A stretch of DNA of 64,000 nucleotides, taken from NCBI RefSeq assembly GCF_900100735.1, contig NZ_FNCJ01000001.1, positions 654,437 through 718,436 on the forward strand. Reading direction: 5' to 3'. The DNA is from Paraburkholderia phenazinium. GTDB lineage: Bacteria; Pseudomonadota; Gammaproteobacteria; Burkholderiales; Burkholderiaceae. Made by a program: the position numbers and the translations under genes. This document shows, one piece after another, positions 1 to 9,333 of the stretch. How positions within the stretch are numbered: the stretch's first letter is position 1; each line of letters opens with the position of its first letter. The notes beneath the pieces are model-generated. The model was not told where the DNA came from and made no database searches. It saw only the letters and a program-made list of their open reading frames with translations.

Positions 1-46
1 ACACCCTAAGAAAACCAAGAAACCAAGGCGCCGCAGGCAAAAAAAA

Positions 47-652
47 TCAGCCCGCACTCCGTGCATTATGCGCAGTCAAAAATTTAATAAGCCCATCAAC
101 GCCACCCTTGGCAAGCTGATCAGCAAACTGAGTCTGATAAACCTGAATAAGCCAAGCCCCCATCATATCGATATCATAAATCTTCCAACCAGAATCGGTC
201 TTCTCCATCCGATACCCAACGGCATCATCCCCGCCGTTGCTCAACACATGCGACTGCACAACAGCATCCTTCCCTCCCGCCGCCACACTCGCCTGAGCGA
301 ACTTAAAAGTGACATCCTGATCCCGCAGCTGCGCCAATGACGCAGCATAAGTCCTCACCAGCAACGTCTGAAACTGCTCGTACAACTGCTTCTGCTGCTC
401 CGGCGTCGCCGTCGTCCACGCCTTCCCCACCGCAATGCGCGTCGTACGCTGAAAGTCGGTCGCAGGCACGAAATGTGTTTCCACCACCTGGGTGATTTTG
501 CCCATGTCGCCGCTGCGCGCCGTTGGGTCGGCCTTCATCGCGCTGACCGTGCCCTCAACAGCGCTCTTCACCACCGCGTCAGGGGCAGCTTGCGCAAAAG
601 CCGTAGTGGAAACCACCGCAGCCGCCAGAAAAGCAGACAGATAACGTTTCAT
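47..652 (-). CDS. hpnM: HpnM, MlaC/Ttg2D-like periplasmic hopanoid-associated protein
   Basis: A 201-residue protein with an N-terminal signal peptide (MKRYLSAFLAAAVVSTTAFA, cleavage near residue 20) and the Tol_Tol_Ttg2 (MlaC) fold, a soluble periplasmic phospholipid or hopanoid carrier. The ATG at 652 is chosen because it gives a clean signal peptide; a longer frame reaches 748 but adds a non-secretory leader. It lies divergent from hpnN and next to the hopanoid biosynthesis operon, which supports HpnM over generic MlaC. By family analogy it would ferry a lipid between the inner and outer membrane. Neighbouring hpnN and mlaA-like genes give the other parts of such a route. No mlaDEF genes are present here. 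Confidence 0.85.
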   Translation of the reverse strand: MKRYLSAFLAAAVVSTTAFAQAAPDAVVKSAVEGTVSAMKADPTARSGDMGKITQVVETHFVPATDFQRTTRIAVGKAWTTATPEQQKQLYEQFQTLLVRTYAASLAQLRDQDVTFKFAQASVAAGGKDAVVQSHVLSNGGDDAVGYRMEKTDSGWKIYDIDMMGAWLIQVYQTQFADQLAKGGVDGLIKFLTAHNARSAG

Positions 653-829
653 AAGCTCATCAGGACAGTAAAAATGACCACTGGATGACCCGCTGGGCCA
701 CGCTGAAAGCCAGTATACCGATTTTGCACCTCCGTCCGTGCCCCACAACCTGAGCTAATCAGCCCCACGTCGGTATACTTATGCCCTTATGCCAAAAACG
801 CCATCTGTGACAGGGCCAAACTCGCCTAC

Positions 830-3457
830 ATGCTGAAGTCATCTATCGTCCGTCTCGTCGCCTGGTCGGTGAGCCGCCCACTGCGCGTCATCGTGCTCTC
901 CCTTATCCTCGCGGTCCTGAGTGGCTATTACGTTGCCGATCACTTCAAGATCAACACCGACATCAGCCGTCTCGTCGAAAACGATCAGGCCTGGTCCTCG
1001 CTCGATGACGCCATCGACCACGCGTTCCCGCAACGTGGCCAGACTGTCCTCGTGGTCGTCGAAGCGCAGGCCCCCGAATTCGCCGACGATGCCGCCAACG
1101 CCCTTACCGCCGCGCTCAAGAACCAGCCCAAGGAGTTCGTCGCCGTCACTCAACCGGCCGGTGGTTCGTTCTTCGAGCACAACGGCCTGCTGTTCCCGTC
1201 GCTGGATGAGGTGCAGTCCACCACCGGACAACTCGTGCAGTCGCGCCCGCTCGTCAACGCGCTGGCCAAGGATCCGAGCCTGACTGGTCTCGCCGGCGTC
1301 CTCAACACCAGCCTCCTGCTGCCCCTCCAGCTCGGCCAGGTCAAGCTCAGCGACATGAGCCGGCTGCTCTCGCAAAGCGCCACCGTGCTCGACCGCGTGC
1401 TCGCGGGTCAGCCTGCCGCCTTCTCGTGGCGCGCGCTCGTCGATAAGGACGTCGCCACCAACCCCGCCCGGGCCTTCATCACCGTGCAGCCGGTGGTCGA
1501 CTATGGCGCGCTCGAGCCTGGCGCCCGTGCCTCCGCCGCCATCCGCGCCACCGCCGCGTCGCTCGACCTCGGCGCCCATTACGGCGCGTCGATCCGCCTG
1601 ACCGGCGAACAGCCGCTCGCCGATGAAGAATTCGCCTCGGTGCAGGACGGTGCCGCGCTGAACGGCATCATTACCTTCGTCGTGGTTCTGGTGATCCTGT
1701 GGCTCGCGTTGCGCTCGGGTCGCATGATCGTCGCCGTGTTCATCACGCTGTTTGTCGGCCTCGCGATCACCGCCGCCCTCGGCCTGATGATGGTCGGCGC
1801 GCTCAACATGATCTCGGTCGCCTTCATGGTGCTGTTCGTCGGGCTCGGGATCGACTTCGGCGTCCAGTTCGGCGTTAAGTATCGCGAGGAGCGCTATCAC
1901 GAGGAACGTCTGGCCGCCGCGCTCGTCAACACTGCGCACACCATCGGCGTGCCGCTGACGCTGGCTGCAGTCGCCGTTGCCGAGGCGTTCTTCTCGTTCC
2001 TGCCCACCGCGTACCGTGGCGTCGCGGAGTTGGGTCAGATCGCCGGCGTCGGCATGTTCGTCGCGTATCTGACCAACATGACGCTGTTCCCGGCACTCCT
2101 GAAGATCTTCAATCCGCCCGGTGAAGCCGGCGCGCCCGGGTTCAAGCAGTTGGCGCCCGTCGACGATTTCCTCGACCGCAACCGCAAGCCGGTCCTGATC
2201 GGCACCCTTGTAGTCGTGGTGGGCGCGCTGCCGCTGCTGACCCATCTGCGCTTCGACTTCAATCCGCTGCACCTGAAGGATCCGCATACGGAATCGATGG
2301 CGACCCTGCTCTCGCTCAAGGATTCGCCCGAAACCGCGGTCAACAACGTGCACGTGCTGGCGCCGTCGCTCGCGGCTGCGGATCAGATCGCGGCACGTCT
2401 GAAGAAACTGCCGGAAGTGGGCCGCGTGACGACACTGAGCACCTTCATTCCGACCGATCAGACGCAAAAGCTGCTCCTGATCAATAGTGCCGCGCAGCAG
2501 TTGCTGCCCGCGCTGACGCAGACGCCTGCGGCGCCGTCGAGCGATGCGTTGCGCGTCGCCGCATTGAAGCGGGTTTCGAACCAGCTGGCGCTCGCCGCGG
2601 AGGATCATCCGGGTCCGGGCGCCGCCGAAGCGCAGCACCTGTCGGCGACGCTGCAGAAGCTCGCCGCCGCCCCTGCCGCCACGCGCGACCGTGCCGAAAC
2701 CGCCATGGCCGGCACGCTGAAGATTGCGTTGCAGCAACTCGCTTCGCTGCTGCAGCCCACCGAGATCACCCGCGCCACCTTGCCGCCTGAAATCTCGCGC
2801 GACTGGGTCTCGGCCGACGGCCGCGCGCTGGTCGATATCGCGCCCAAGGTCCTGCCGGGCGCCGACCCCGGCGACGATACGATGCTGCGCCGCTTCGCCC
2901 ATGTGGTGAAGGCCACGGAACCGGGTGCGATCGGCGGCACGATCTCGATCCTGCATTCCGCAGACGTGATCATCAAGGCGTTCCTGCAAGCGGCCGGCTG
3001 GGCGCTCCTGACCATCACCATCCTGCTGTGGCTCGCGCTGCGGCGTATCAGCGACGTGATGCGCACGCTGATTCCGCTGCTGGTATCGGCGCTGGTGACA
3101 CTGGAATTGTGTGTTGTGTTCGGCATGCCACTAAATTTCGCCAACATCATCGCGTTGCCGCTTATGCTGGGTGTAGGCGTCGCATTCAAGATCTACTTTG
3201 TCATGGCGTGGCGCAACGGGCAGACGGGCCTGTTGCAGTCGAGCCTTACCCATGCCGTGATGTTCAGCGCAGCGACCACCGCGACTGCGTTCGGGAGCCT
3301 CTGGTTGTCGCATCATCCGGGCACCTCGAGCATGGGGCGGCTACTCGCGCTATCCCTCTTCTGCACGCTAATCGGCGCCGTGGTGTTTCAGCCCGTCTTG
3401 ATGGGTAAGCCGCGCGCGCGTCGCGCATCGAAAGAAAAGCAAGGAATCACGAAATGA
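830..3457 (+). CDS. hpnN: HpnN, RND/MMPL-family hopanoid transporter
   Basis: An 875-residue inner-membrane protein of the MMPL/RND superfamily. It has an N-terminal membrane segment (about residues 19-37), a periplasmic domain, a first bundle of membrane helices (about 275-430) with the RND-type [17 protein letters not shown] stretch, a second periplasmic domain, and a C-terminal helix bundle (about 720-865). HpnN proteins are described as moving hopanoids to the outer membrane. The stop overlaps the start of the next gene by ATGA, so translation with the MlaA-type lipoprotein is probably coupled. No strong Shine-Dalgarno sequence precedes the ATG. A 716-codon open frame on the opposite strand is a high-GC shadow. 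Confidence 0.93.
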   Translation: MLKSSIVRLVAWSVSRPLRVIVLSLILAVLSGYYVADHFKINTDISRLVENDQAWSSLDDAIDHAFPQRGQTVLVVVEAQAPEFADDAANALTAALKNQPKEFVAVTQPAGGSFFEHNGLLFPSLDEVQSTTGQLVQSRPLVNALAKDPSLTGLAGVLNTSLLLPLQLGQVKLSDMSRLLSQSATVLDRVLAGQPAAFSWRALVDKDVATNPARAFITVQPVVDYGALEPGARASAAIRATAASLDLGAHYGASIRLTGEQPLADEEFASVQDGAALNGIITFVVVLVILWLALRSGRMIVAVFITLFVGLAITAALGLMMVGALNMISVAFMVLFVGLGIDFGVQFGVKYREERYHEERLAAALVNTAHTIGVPLTLAAVAVAEAFFSFLPTAYRGVAELGQIAGVGMFVAYLTNMTLFPALLKIFNPPGEAGAPGFKQLAPVDDFLDRNRKPVLIGTLVVVVGALPLLTHLRFDFNPLHLKDPHTESMATLLSLKDSPETAVNNVHVLAPSLAAADQIAARLKKLPEVGRVTTLSTFIPTDQTQKLLLINSAAQQLLPALTQTPAAPSSDALRVAALKRVSNQLALAAEDHPGPGAAEAQHLSATLQKLAAAPAATRDRAETAMAGTLKIALQQLASLLQPTEITRATLPPEISRDWVSADGRALVDIAPKVLPGADPGDDTMLRRFAHVVKATEPGAIGGTISILHSADVIIKAFLQAAGWALLTITILLWLALRRISDVMRTLIPLLVSALVTLELCVVFGMPLNFANIIALPLMLGVGVAFKIYFVMAWRNGQTGLLQSSLTHAVMFSAATTATAFGSLWLSHHPGTSSMGRLLALSLFCTLIGAVVFQPVLMGKPRARRASKEKQGITK

Positions 3458-4536
3458 AGATGCGAAACACCGCCATGGTCCTGCTCATGGCAGGCCTTGT
3501 GTCAGGGTGCGCGACGGGTCCCGACCGCAAGCCGGGCGACCCGCTGGAACCGATGAACCGGCAGATCTTCAAGTTCAACGACGCGCTCGACCGCACCATC
3601 GCGCAGCCGGTGGCGAAGGGGTATCAGAAGGTCACGCCGCAGCCGCTGCGCCAGGCCATCAGCAACTTCTTCTCGAACCTCGGCGATCTGGGCAACGCTG
3701 CGAACAATCTGCTGCAGTTGAAGATCACGGCTGCGACCGAAGACGTCATGCGCTTCGCGATGAACTCGACGTTCGGGATTGGCGGCCTGATCGACTTCGC
3801 CACGCCGGCCGGCTTGCCGAAACACCACGAAGACTTCGGCTTGACGCTCGGCCGCTGGGGCGTGCCGTCGGGTCCATACCTCGTGCTGCCGCTGTTCGGA
3901 CCGAGTTCGGTGCGTGATAGCACCGGGTATGTGGTCGACTTCCGCTTCAACCTGACCCACTACATGGAACCGGCGGTGCGCAATCCGATGTATATCGCGC
4001 AGTTCATCAGCGCGCGCGCCGATCTGCTCGGCGCGTCCAGTCTGTTGGAGGCGGCTGCACTCGACAAGTACTCGTTCGTACGCGACGCCTACACGCAGCA
4101 GCGCCAGTCGCTGCTGCGCGGCTCCAGCTCGACGCCGGCGCCGCTGCCGAACTACGGCGACCCGGGTGCGGAAGGCGGCGCGAGCGCAGCGCCGGCGACG
4201 GGGGCATCGGGTGCTGCTGCATCCGGCTTGCCGGACTATAGCGATCCAGGCGATTCGTCGATGCCGGCGGCACCGGCTAACGGCGCTTCCGGTACCGAGC
4301 CTGCAGGCTTGCCGAACTACACCGATCCGGGCGATTCGTCGATGCCGGCGGCACCGGCCAACGGCGCGTCAGGTGCTGCACCGGGCGCTGCGGCGAGCCC
4401 CGCGGACAAGGGTCAAACAGCGCAAAGCGCAGAAGGCGCCAGTGCGGCGAAGGCAGCCAGCGCCCCGGCGGCGGCATCGGCAGCAGCAGCGGCGGCAGCC
4501 TCCGGCGCTGCGGTGCCGGTTCCGCTCAAACAGTAA
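3454..4536 (+). CDS. mlaA: MlaA/VacJ-family outer-membrane lipoprotein with Ala/Pro-rich repeat tail
   Basis: A 360-residue lipoprotein: signal peptide with lipobox LVSGC (Cys about 19), then the VacJ/MlaA domain (about residues 28-225, including [14 protein letters not shown] and the [13 protein letters not shown] segment). MlaA sits in the outer membrane and removes mislocalised phospholipid from its outer leaflet, handing it to MlaC. Here it is translationally coupled to hpnN (ATGA overlap), which suggests a role in hopanoid as well as phospholipid traffic; that is inference. The C-terminal 130 residues are low-complexity, with three copies of an LP(N/D)Y-x-DPG unit followed by an Ala-rich tail, longer than typical MlaA (about 250 residues). 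Confidence 0.92.
   Translation: MKMRNTAMVLLMAGLVSGCATGPDRKPGDPLEPMNRQIFKFNDALDRTIAQPVAKGYQKVTPQPLRQAISNFFSNLGDLGNAANNLLQLKITAATEDVMRFAMNSTFGIGGLIDFATPAGLPKHHEDFGLTLGRWGVPSGPYLVLPLFGPSSVRDSTGYVVDFRFNLTHYMEPAVRNPMYIAQFISARADLLGASSLLEAAALDKYSFVRDAYTQQRQSLLRGSSSTPAPLPNYGDPGAEGGASAAPATGASGAAASGLPDYSDPGDSSMPAAPANGASGTEPAGLPNYTDPGDSSMPAAPANGASGAAPGAAASPADKGQTAQSAEGASAAKAASAPAAASAAAAAAASGAAVPVPLKQ
4144..4389 (+). repeat. Three 27-28 codon tandem repeats inside the mlaA-like gene
   Basis: Units begin at codons 231, 259 and 286, with periods of 84 and 81 bp. Each starts LPNY/LPDY then (G/S/T)DPG and continues with Ala-Pro-Gly-Ser residues. Copies 2 and 3 are almost identical in DNA (the stretch encoding [17 protein letters not shown]). 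The repeats form a flexible C-terminal extension and are a likely site of copy-number change. Confidence 0.85.
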
Positions 4537-4612
4537 GTAATCGCCGTCTGCTGCGCGGACAGCATGACACCGGCGCGACGGGGCATCACTCACTCGCCGC
4601 CCTGGCAAATGC

Positions 4613-4654
4613 AAAACAGCCCGGCCGGCAAACACCGGTCGGGCTGTTTCATTT
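4613..4654. terminator. Bidirectional rho-independent terminator
   Basis: A 14-bp stem with one mismatch (AACAGCCCGGCCGG, loop CAAACA, CCGGTCGGGCTGTT at 4615-4648) lies between the convergent mlaA-like and thioesterase genes. T-rich sequence follows in both directions (TTTCATTTTC on +, TTTTGCATTT on -). Confidence 0.88.
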
Positions 4655-4697
4655 TCAACGCTGGCTATGGCTGCAGCGCTCTAAACCCGAACCGCAA

Positions 4698-5174
4698 TCA
4701 GTGCATCGTATCGGCTTCGAGGCGCGCCGCGACCGTTTCTTCGGCGCTCGCCACCGCCGGCGTCACCGCATCCGAGCCTGCGCGAAAGCGCTGGAACGCC
4801 TCGTCCGCGTAACGAATCTGCGTACGTCCGTGGGGCGCCGGTTCGCCGTTTTCGTCGAGATTTACGAACACCATCTTCTCAACCGTGAGGATGCTCTTGC
4901 GCGTGATCTTGTTGCGCACTTCGCAGCGCAGCGTAATCGAGGTGCGGCCGAAGTGCGTTGCGGTCATGCCCAGCTCGATGATGTCGCCCTGGCGCGCCGA
5001 GCTGACGAAGTTGATCTCCGACATGAACTTGGTCACCACACGCTGGTTGTCCAGCTGGCAAATCGCATAGATGGCTGCTTCTTCGTCGATCCAGCGCAGC
5101 AGGCTGCCGCCGAACAGCGTGCCGTTTGGGTTGAGGTCTTCGGGCTTGACCCATTTTCTGGTGTGGAAATTCAT
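4698..5174 (-). CDS. Acyl-CoA thioesterase, YciA/BACH hotdog family
   Basis: A 158-residue hotdog-fold protein resembling cytosolic acyl-CoA thioester hydrolases of the YciA type. It has the family signature NPNGTLFGGSLLRWIDEEAA (about residues 15-34), which carries the active-site acidic residue and helix, and a middle region KFMSEINFVSSARQGDIIELG typical of this group. It would hydrolyse acyl-CoA to free acid and CoA in the cytosol. It is monocistronic, with its own strong promoter upstream and a shared terminator downstream. Its position between hopanoid transport and synthesis genes may be incidental. Confidence 0.88.
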   Translation of the reverse strand: MNFHTRKWVKPEDLNPNGTLFGGSLLRWIDEEAAIYAICQLDNQRVVTKFMSEINFVSSARQGDIIELGMTATHFGRTSITLRCEVRNKITRKSILTVEKMVFVNLDENGEPAPHGRTQIRYADEAFQRFRAGSDAVTPAVASAEETVAARLEADTMH

Positions 5175-5239
5175 CTCGTATCCCGTCCGTGAGGTAGTGC
5201 GGGCCGGTGTCGCAACCGGAACCTAGGGTTAATACCTAG

Positions 5240-5268
5240 ATTATACCAAATATAAGGGTTTTCCCTAG
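5240..5268 (-). promoter_or_regulatory. Extended -10 promoter with an AGGGAAAACCCT palindrome, upstream of the thioesterase
   Basis: On the minus strand a perfect TATAAT (5240-5245) is preceded by TGG, an extended -10 element. TTGACT lies 21 bp further upstream, which is long for a -35. The palindrome AGGGAAAACCCT sits just downstream of the TTGACT, and CTAGG(N7)CCTAG straddles the -10. The palindromes look like a regulator site, but I cannot name the regulator. Confidence 0.6.
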
Positions 5269-5345
5269 TCAACCAAAAAAGCCTGGAATGGGTCTTTGGG
5301 GTCGGTTCGGGCAGCCATCGCAAACTGCCCGCCTAAGCGCCCCTT

Positions 5346-6092
5346 TCAGCCCGCCCGTTGCAGTGCGCCGGCCGCAACCAGCGCATGTCGCGCCTGGACC
5401 AGCGCCGTGCGGGCGGCGCGCGCATCGGCGGCGACCCGCAGCAGCGGCCCGAGTTGGGAGGGTTGTTTCAGCAGTTCTCGCAGGATCGGCGCAATCGCGG
5501 TGCTGCCGTCGTCGCGCAAGCCGGCCGTGGCGGCCGACGGCAAGGTGCGCCACGCCGGATCGACAATCGCCCGGCAGACGGCGAACGGCACGCCCTGCGC
5601 GGCAGCGATGGCGCCGGCAATATGCGATTCCATGTCGACCGCGAGCGCGCCGCTCGACCGATGCAGCATGGCTTTGTCGTCGGCGCCCGTCAGCGGCTTC
5701 GTGACGCCGGCCACCAGACCGCGCCGCAAGCGTGCGCCGAGCGGGGTTGCGGCCAACGCCGCGGCCAGACGCTCCGACCAGAGCACGTCGGTGGCAAAGC
5801 GCCCGAGCGGACCTTCGACGGCATTGGCAATGATCACCGCGCCCGGCTCCAGATCGGGAGCAAGCCCGCCCGCCGTGCCGAAGCTGATGATGCCCGAGCA
5901 ACCGCGTGCGAGCGCCGCGCTCAGCGCCCGTTCGAGCAGATCGGCGCGCGCCGCAAACACCACTTCAATGCCCTCACCGCGCACGATGCGCGCCTCGAAG
6001 GCCATGCCGGTGACGGCGATCACCGGCAAGCCACCGGACTGGGACGACGAAGACTGCCTGACGGCGGTAGAGCGGCTAGGCGTGGACACCAT
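5346..6092 (-). CDS. hpnG: HpnG, adenosylhopane nucleosidase/phosphorylase
   Basis: About 248 residues with the purine-nucleoside-phosphorylase fold: a GMAFEARIV start, a central GISFGTAGGL-like glycine-rich segment (about residues 80-90), and the ending VDMESHIAGAIAAAQG typical of MTA/SAH nucleosidase relatives. HpnG removes adenine from adenosylhopane to give phosphoribohopane or ribosylhopane during extension of the hopanoid side chain. The start is GTG at 6095 or ATG at 6092; both overlap the squalene-hopene cyclase stop (GTGATG), so translation is coupled. hpnH, which makes adenosylhopane, is not in this window. Confidence 0.9.
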   Translation of the reverse strand: MVSTPSRSTAVRQSSSSQSGGLPVIAVTGMAFEARIVRGEGIEVVFAARADLLERALSAALARGCSGIISFGTAGGLAPDLEPGAVIIANAVEGPLGRFATDVLWSERLAAALAATPLGARLRRGLVAGVTKPLTGADDKAMLHRSSGALAVDMESHIAGAIAAAQGVPFAVCRAIVDPAWRTLPSAATAGLRDDGSTAIAPILRELLKQPSQLGPLLRVAADARAARTALVQARHALVAAGALQRAG

Positions 6093-8071
6093 CACATCCC
6101 GACCACGACACGCGTCACGCCGTCACGCTTCAGTTGGCGGTAACGCGCCAGTGCCCAGAGCGGGAAGAACTTGCGGTAGCCGTGGTAGCGCAGATAGAAC
6201 ACGCGCGGGAAGCCGGTCGCCGTGAAGCGGGTTTCGTCCCACAGGCCGTGCTCCTGTTGCTCGCGCAGCAGATAGTCGACGCCACGCGCCACCGCCGGAT
6301 GTTCGACCTCGCCCACCGCCATCAGCCCCAGCAGCGCCCAGGCCGTCTGCGACGCCGTGCTCGGGGCACGCTCGTAGCCGCGGTAGTCGAGCTTGTAGCT
6401 CGCGCCGTCCTCGCCCCAGCCGCCGTCTTCGTTCTGGATCGACACGAGCCACTGCGCAGAGCGCTTGATGCGCGGGTCGTCGTGCGCGATACCGGCCGCG
6501 TTCAACGCACAGAGCGCCGTCCACGTGCCGTAGATGTAGTTCATGCCCCAGCGGCCATACCAGCTGCCGTCGGACTCCTGCTCGTTGAGAATGTAGTCGT
6601 ACGCACGGCGCGCCGGCTCGCTGTTGGCAGGGAATTCGCCGAGTTGCGCGAGCATCGACAGGCAGCGGCCCGACACGTCGGCAGTGGGCGGATCGAGCAG
6701 TGCGCCGTGATCGGAGAACGGAATATTGTTCAGGTAGTACTGGGTGTTTTCCGGTTCGAAGGCGCCCCAGCCACCATCGCTGCTCTGCATGCCGACCACC
6801 CATTCACGCGCGCGGGCAATCGCGTCGTCGTCCACGTTCGACTGCGTGAGCGCAGCCGAGCGGTTCATCGCCATCGCCACTACCGCGGTATCGTCGACGT
6901 CCGGATAGTACGGGTTCGCATACTGGAACGCCCAGCCGCCGGGACGCACGTTCGGACGGCGTGAGATCCAGTCGCCGCGCACGTCGAGAATCTGCAGCGG
7001 GCGCAGCCATTGCAGGCCGCGCTCGGCCGCCTGTTCGGCGCGCGGGTCGCCGGTTTCGAGCAGCGCGTGCGCCGCGAGCGAGGTATCCCACACCGGCGAC
7101 AGGCACGGCTGGCAATATGCTTCGTCGTCCTTGATGACCAGCAGCTTGTCGATCGACTGGCGGGCAATCGCGCGATTCGGATGGTCGGACGGGTAACCCA
7201 GCACGTCATACATCATCACGGAGTTGGCCATGGCTGGGAAAATCGCGCCGAGGCCGTCTTCGCCATTCAGACGCTCGTCGACAAAGGCGACGGCTGCCTT
7301 GACCGCACGCTCGCGCGTGTACTTCGGAAACAGCCCGTCGATCAGGCGCAGCACGTTATCCACGCCGCGGAAGAACGTGAACCAGCCTTGGCTCTGATGC
7401 GGCGCGCGCGGCAGCAGGCCGGTCGTGACGGGCGCACCGTGGAACAGTTCGTCGATGCGCACGCCGCGCGGGTTGCGCGCCACCGGCCGCTTCGCGTTGA
7501 GCACCAGCAGCGGCACGATCACCGTGCGCGCCCAGTAGGACACCTTCGACAGATGGAACGGGAACCACTGCGGCAGCAGCATGATTTCGACGGGCATCAT
7601 CGGCACGGCGTACCACGACACCACGCCGAACAGCGCCAGCAGAATCCGCGTGAACACGTTCGACGCTTCCGCGCCGCCGTGCGCCAGAATCGCCTCGCGG
7701 GCACGGCGCATATGCTCGGCGTCTTCCGGATCGCCGATCATCTTCAGCGCGAAGTACGCCTTCACACTCGCGCTGACGTCGAGCGCGCCGTCGGTGAAGA
7801 GCGGCCAGCCGCCATTGGGCAACTGGATGCGGCGCAGATAGCGCGCAATCTTCTGCTCCAGCTCCACGTTCGGCTCTTCGCCGAGGTAGTGGACCAGCAG
7901 CACATATTCGGCGGGGATCGTCGCATCGGCTTCGAGTTCGTAGACCCAATGGCCGTCCGGGCGTTGCGCCTCGAGGATCGCGTCGGTCGCGCGCGTGACG
8001 GCGGCCTCCAGCGTGGCGGCGGAGTCGTGTGCGTCGTCGCTCATGGTCTGGACAAGGGAAAGATCGTTCAT
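6092..8071 (-). CDS. shc: Squalene-hopene cyclase
   Basis: A 659-residue cyclase (usual length 630-680). It carries the catalytic acid motif DVDDTAV at about residues 390-396 and several QW repeats such as QSSDGGWGAFE and QNEDGGWGEDG. It converts squalene to hop-22(29)-ene and hopan-22-ol at the inner face of the cytoplasmic membrane. It overlaps hpnE upstream (ATGA) and hpnG downstream, in a single leftward operon. The protein looks complete with no frameshift. A 648-codon frame on the other strand (7010-8956) is a shadow. Confidence 0.97.
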   Translation of the reverse strand: MNDLSLVQTMSDDAHDSAATLEAAVTRATDAILEAQRPDGHWVYELEADATIPAEYVLLVHYLGEEPNVELEQKIARYLRRIQLPNGGWPLFTDGALDVSASVKAYFALKMIGDPEDAEHMRRAREAILAHGGAEASNVFTRILLALFGVVSWYAVPMMPVEIMLLPQWFPFHLSKVSYWARTVIVPLLVLNAKRPVARNPRGVRIDELFHGAPVTTGLLPRAPHQSQGWFTFFRGVDNVLRLIDGLFPKYTRERAVKAAVAFVDERLNGEDGLGAIFPAMANSVMMYDVLGYPSDHPNRAIARQSIDKLLVIKDDEAYCQPCLSPVWDTSLAAHALLETGDPRAEQAAERGLQWLRPLQILDVRGDWISRRPNVRPGGWAFQYANPYYPDVDDTAVVAMAMNRSAALTQSNVDDDAIARAREWVVGMQSSDGGWGAFEPENTQYYLNNIPFSDHGALLDPPTADVSGRCLSMLAQLGEFPANSEPARRAYDYILNEQESDGSWYGRWGMNYIYGTWTALCALNAAGIAHDDPRIKRSAQWLVSIQNEDGGWGEDGASYKLDYRGYERAPSTASQTAWALLGLMAVGEVEHPAVARGVDYLLREQQEHGLWDETRFTATGFPRVFYLRYHGYRKFFPLWALARYRQLKRDGVTRVVVGM

Positions 8072-9333
8072 CGGCGTTCCATCGGTTCGTTCAGCAGCGT
8101 ATCCGCGGCCTTCTGGCCAGAGCGGATCGCTCCTTCGATCGTCGCGGGCAGGCCGGTGGCCGTCCAGTCTCCCGCGAGCATCAGGTTATTCCAGCGTGTG
8201 CGCGTGGCCGGGCGGCGCATCTCCTCGCCAGGCAGCGCCGCAAAGGTCGCGTGGGGTTCGGTCACCACCTGCCAGGCCGGCATCGGCTCGAGCGGCAGGC
8301 TGGCCGCCTGGGCCACTTCTGCCCAGACCGTTTTCGCGAGTGTGTCATGCGGGGTATCGATCAGCCGGTCGGCGCCGCTGATCGTCACGGAGAGCCGCCC
8401 TTCATGCGCAAACAGCCACTCGGCGGTGCCGTTCAGCAAGCCCATCAGCGGCGGCACCCCAAACGGCGGTTCGACTGCGAAGTGCACGTTGACGGTGGCG
8501 CTATGGTGCCGCGGCGCCTGCAGACCGGGGACGAGCGTCTGCGCCACCGCGGGCGGCACCGCCAGCACGACACCCTCGCCGGCTTCGAGCGCGACGCGCT
8601 CCTCCGCAAACTGCAGCGCGCCAACGCGACCGGCCGCATCGAACTCGATTGCCTGCAACTGCGCATCGAGCCGGATCGCCGCACCGCCATGCTGCAACAG
8701 CCGCAAAGCCGGATCGACAAAGGCGCTGCTCAGGCCATTGCGCGCCAGCAGCGGCCGGCAAGCCGGGCCGCCCGCAGCAAGTGTCTCGCGCGCCAGCGCA
8801 GCCGCCAGTTCAGCGCTCGCGCCACGCGGCTCGTGGTTCAGCAGCAGCCGGAACAGCGGTTGCAGCAAGCGGTCCCACAGCACGCCGTCGCAGCGCATGG
8901 TCTGCGCCATGCTCCGGCCGGGCTTGGCGAACAGGAGCGGCACGAGCGTCAGATAATCGCTCGGATGGGTGTTCGGCACCCGTGCCGCCTGATCGAAGAT
9001 CCACCACGGCAAGCGTCCGGCCGACAGGCGCACGGTCCAGCGCGCCCGTGTGGCGAGGTCCATGAACGGATATTCGGGTTGCGCCGGGCCGGTCAATTCG
9101 TCGGCCGCGCCGATTGCGCGCAGGTAACTCAGCGTCGCCTCGTTACCCGACAGCACCAGGTGATTGCCGCTGTCGATCGTGATGCCGAGCGTGCGGTCGT
9201 AATACGAGCGGCACCGTCCACCTGCCTGCGAAGCTGCCTCGTGCAACACGACCTGCGCGCCGCGCCGCTGCAATTGCACGGCAGCGGCGAGACCTGCGAG
9301 GCCCGCGCCGATCACGTGGACGAGTTTCGGCAT
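8068..9333 (-). CDS. hpnE: HpnE, FAD-dependent hydroxysqualene dehydroxylase
   Basis: A 421-residue flavoprotein of the phytoene-desaturase-like amine oxidase family. The FAD-binding Rossmann motif VIGAGLAGLAAAVQL lies at residues 6-20, followed by an acidic HEA and GG-R. The C-terminus has the conserved LAGDWTATGLPATIEGAIRSG segment. HpnE reduces hydroxysqualene to squalene. The ATG at 9333 is chosen because it places the Rossmann motif at the usual distance and overlaps the hpnD stop (TGATG). hpnC, which normally works between hpnD and hpnE, is not next to them. Confidence 0.93.
   Translation of the reverse strand: MPKLVHVIGAGLAGLAAAVQLQRRGAQVVLHEAASQAGGRCRSYYDRTLGITIDSGNHLVLSGNEATLSYLRAIGAADELTGPAQPEYPFMDLATRARWTVRLSAGRLPWWIFDQAARVPNTHPSDYLTLVPLLFAKPGRSMAQTMRCDGVLWDRLLQPLFRLLLNHEPRGASAELAAALARETLAAGGPACRPLLARNGLSSAFVDPALRLLQHGGAAIRLDAQLQAIEFDAAGRVGALQFAEERVALEAGEGVVLAVPPAVAQTLVPGLQAPRHHSATVNVHFAVEPPFGVPPLMGLLNGTAEWLFAHEGRLSVTISGADRLIDTPHDTLAKTVWAEVAQAASLPLEPMPAWQVVTEPHATFAALPGEEMRRPATRTRWNNLMLAGDWTATGLPATIEGAIRSGQKAADTLLNEPMERR

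Noticed and set aside
839..2989. A 716-codon open frame on the minus strand inside hpnN
   Set aside because: It is an antisense shadow of a GC-rich gene: no ribosome site, Arg/Asp/Glu-heavy composition and no recognisable domain.
7010..8956. A 648-codon open frame on the plus strand across shc and hpnE
   Set aside because: It spans two well-supported genes on the other strand and has shadow composition.
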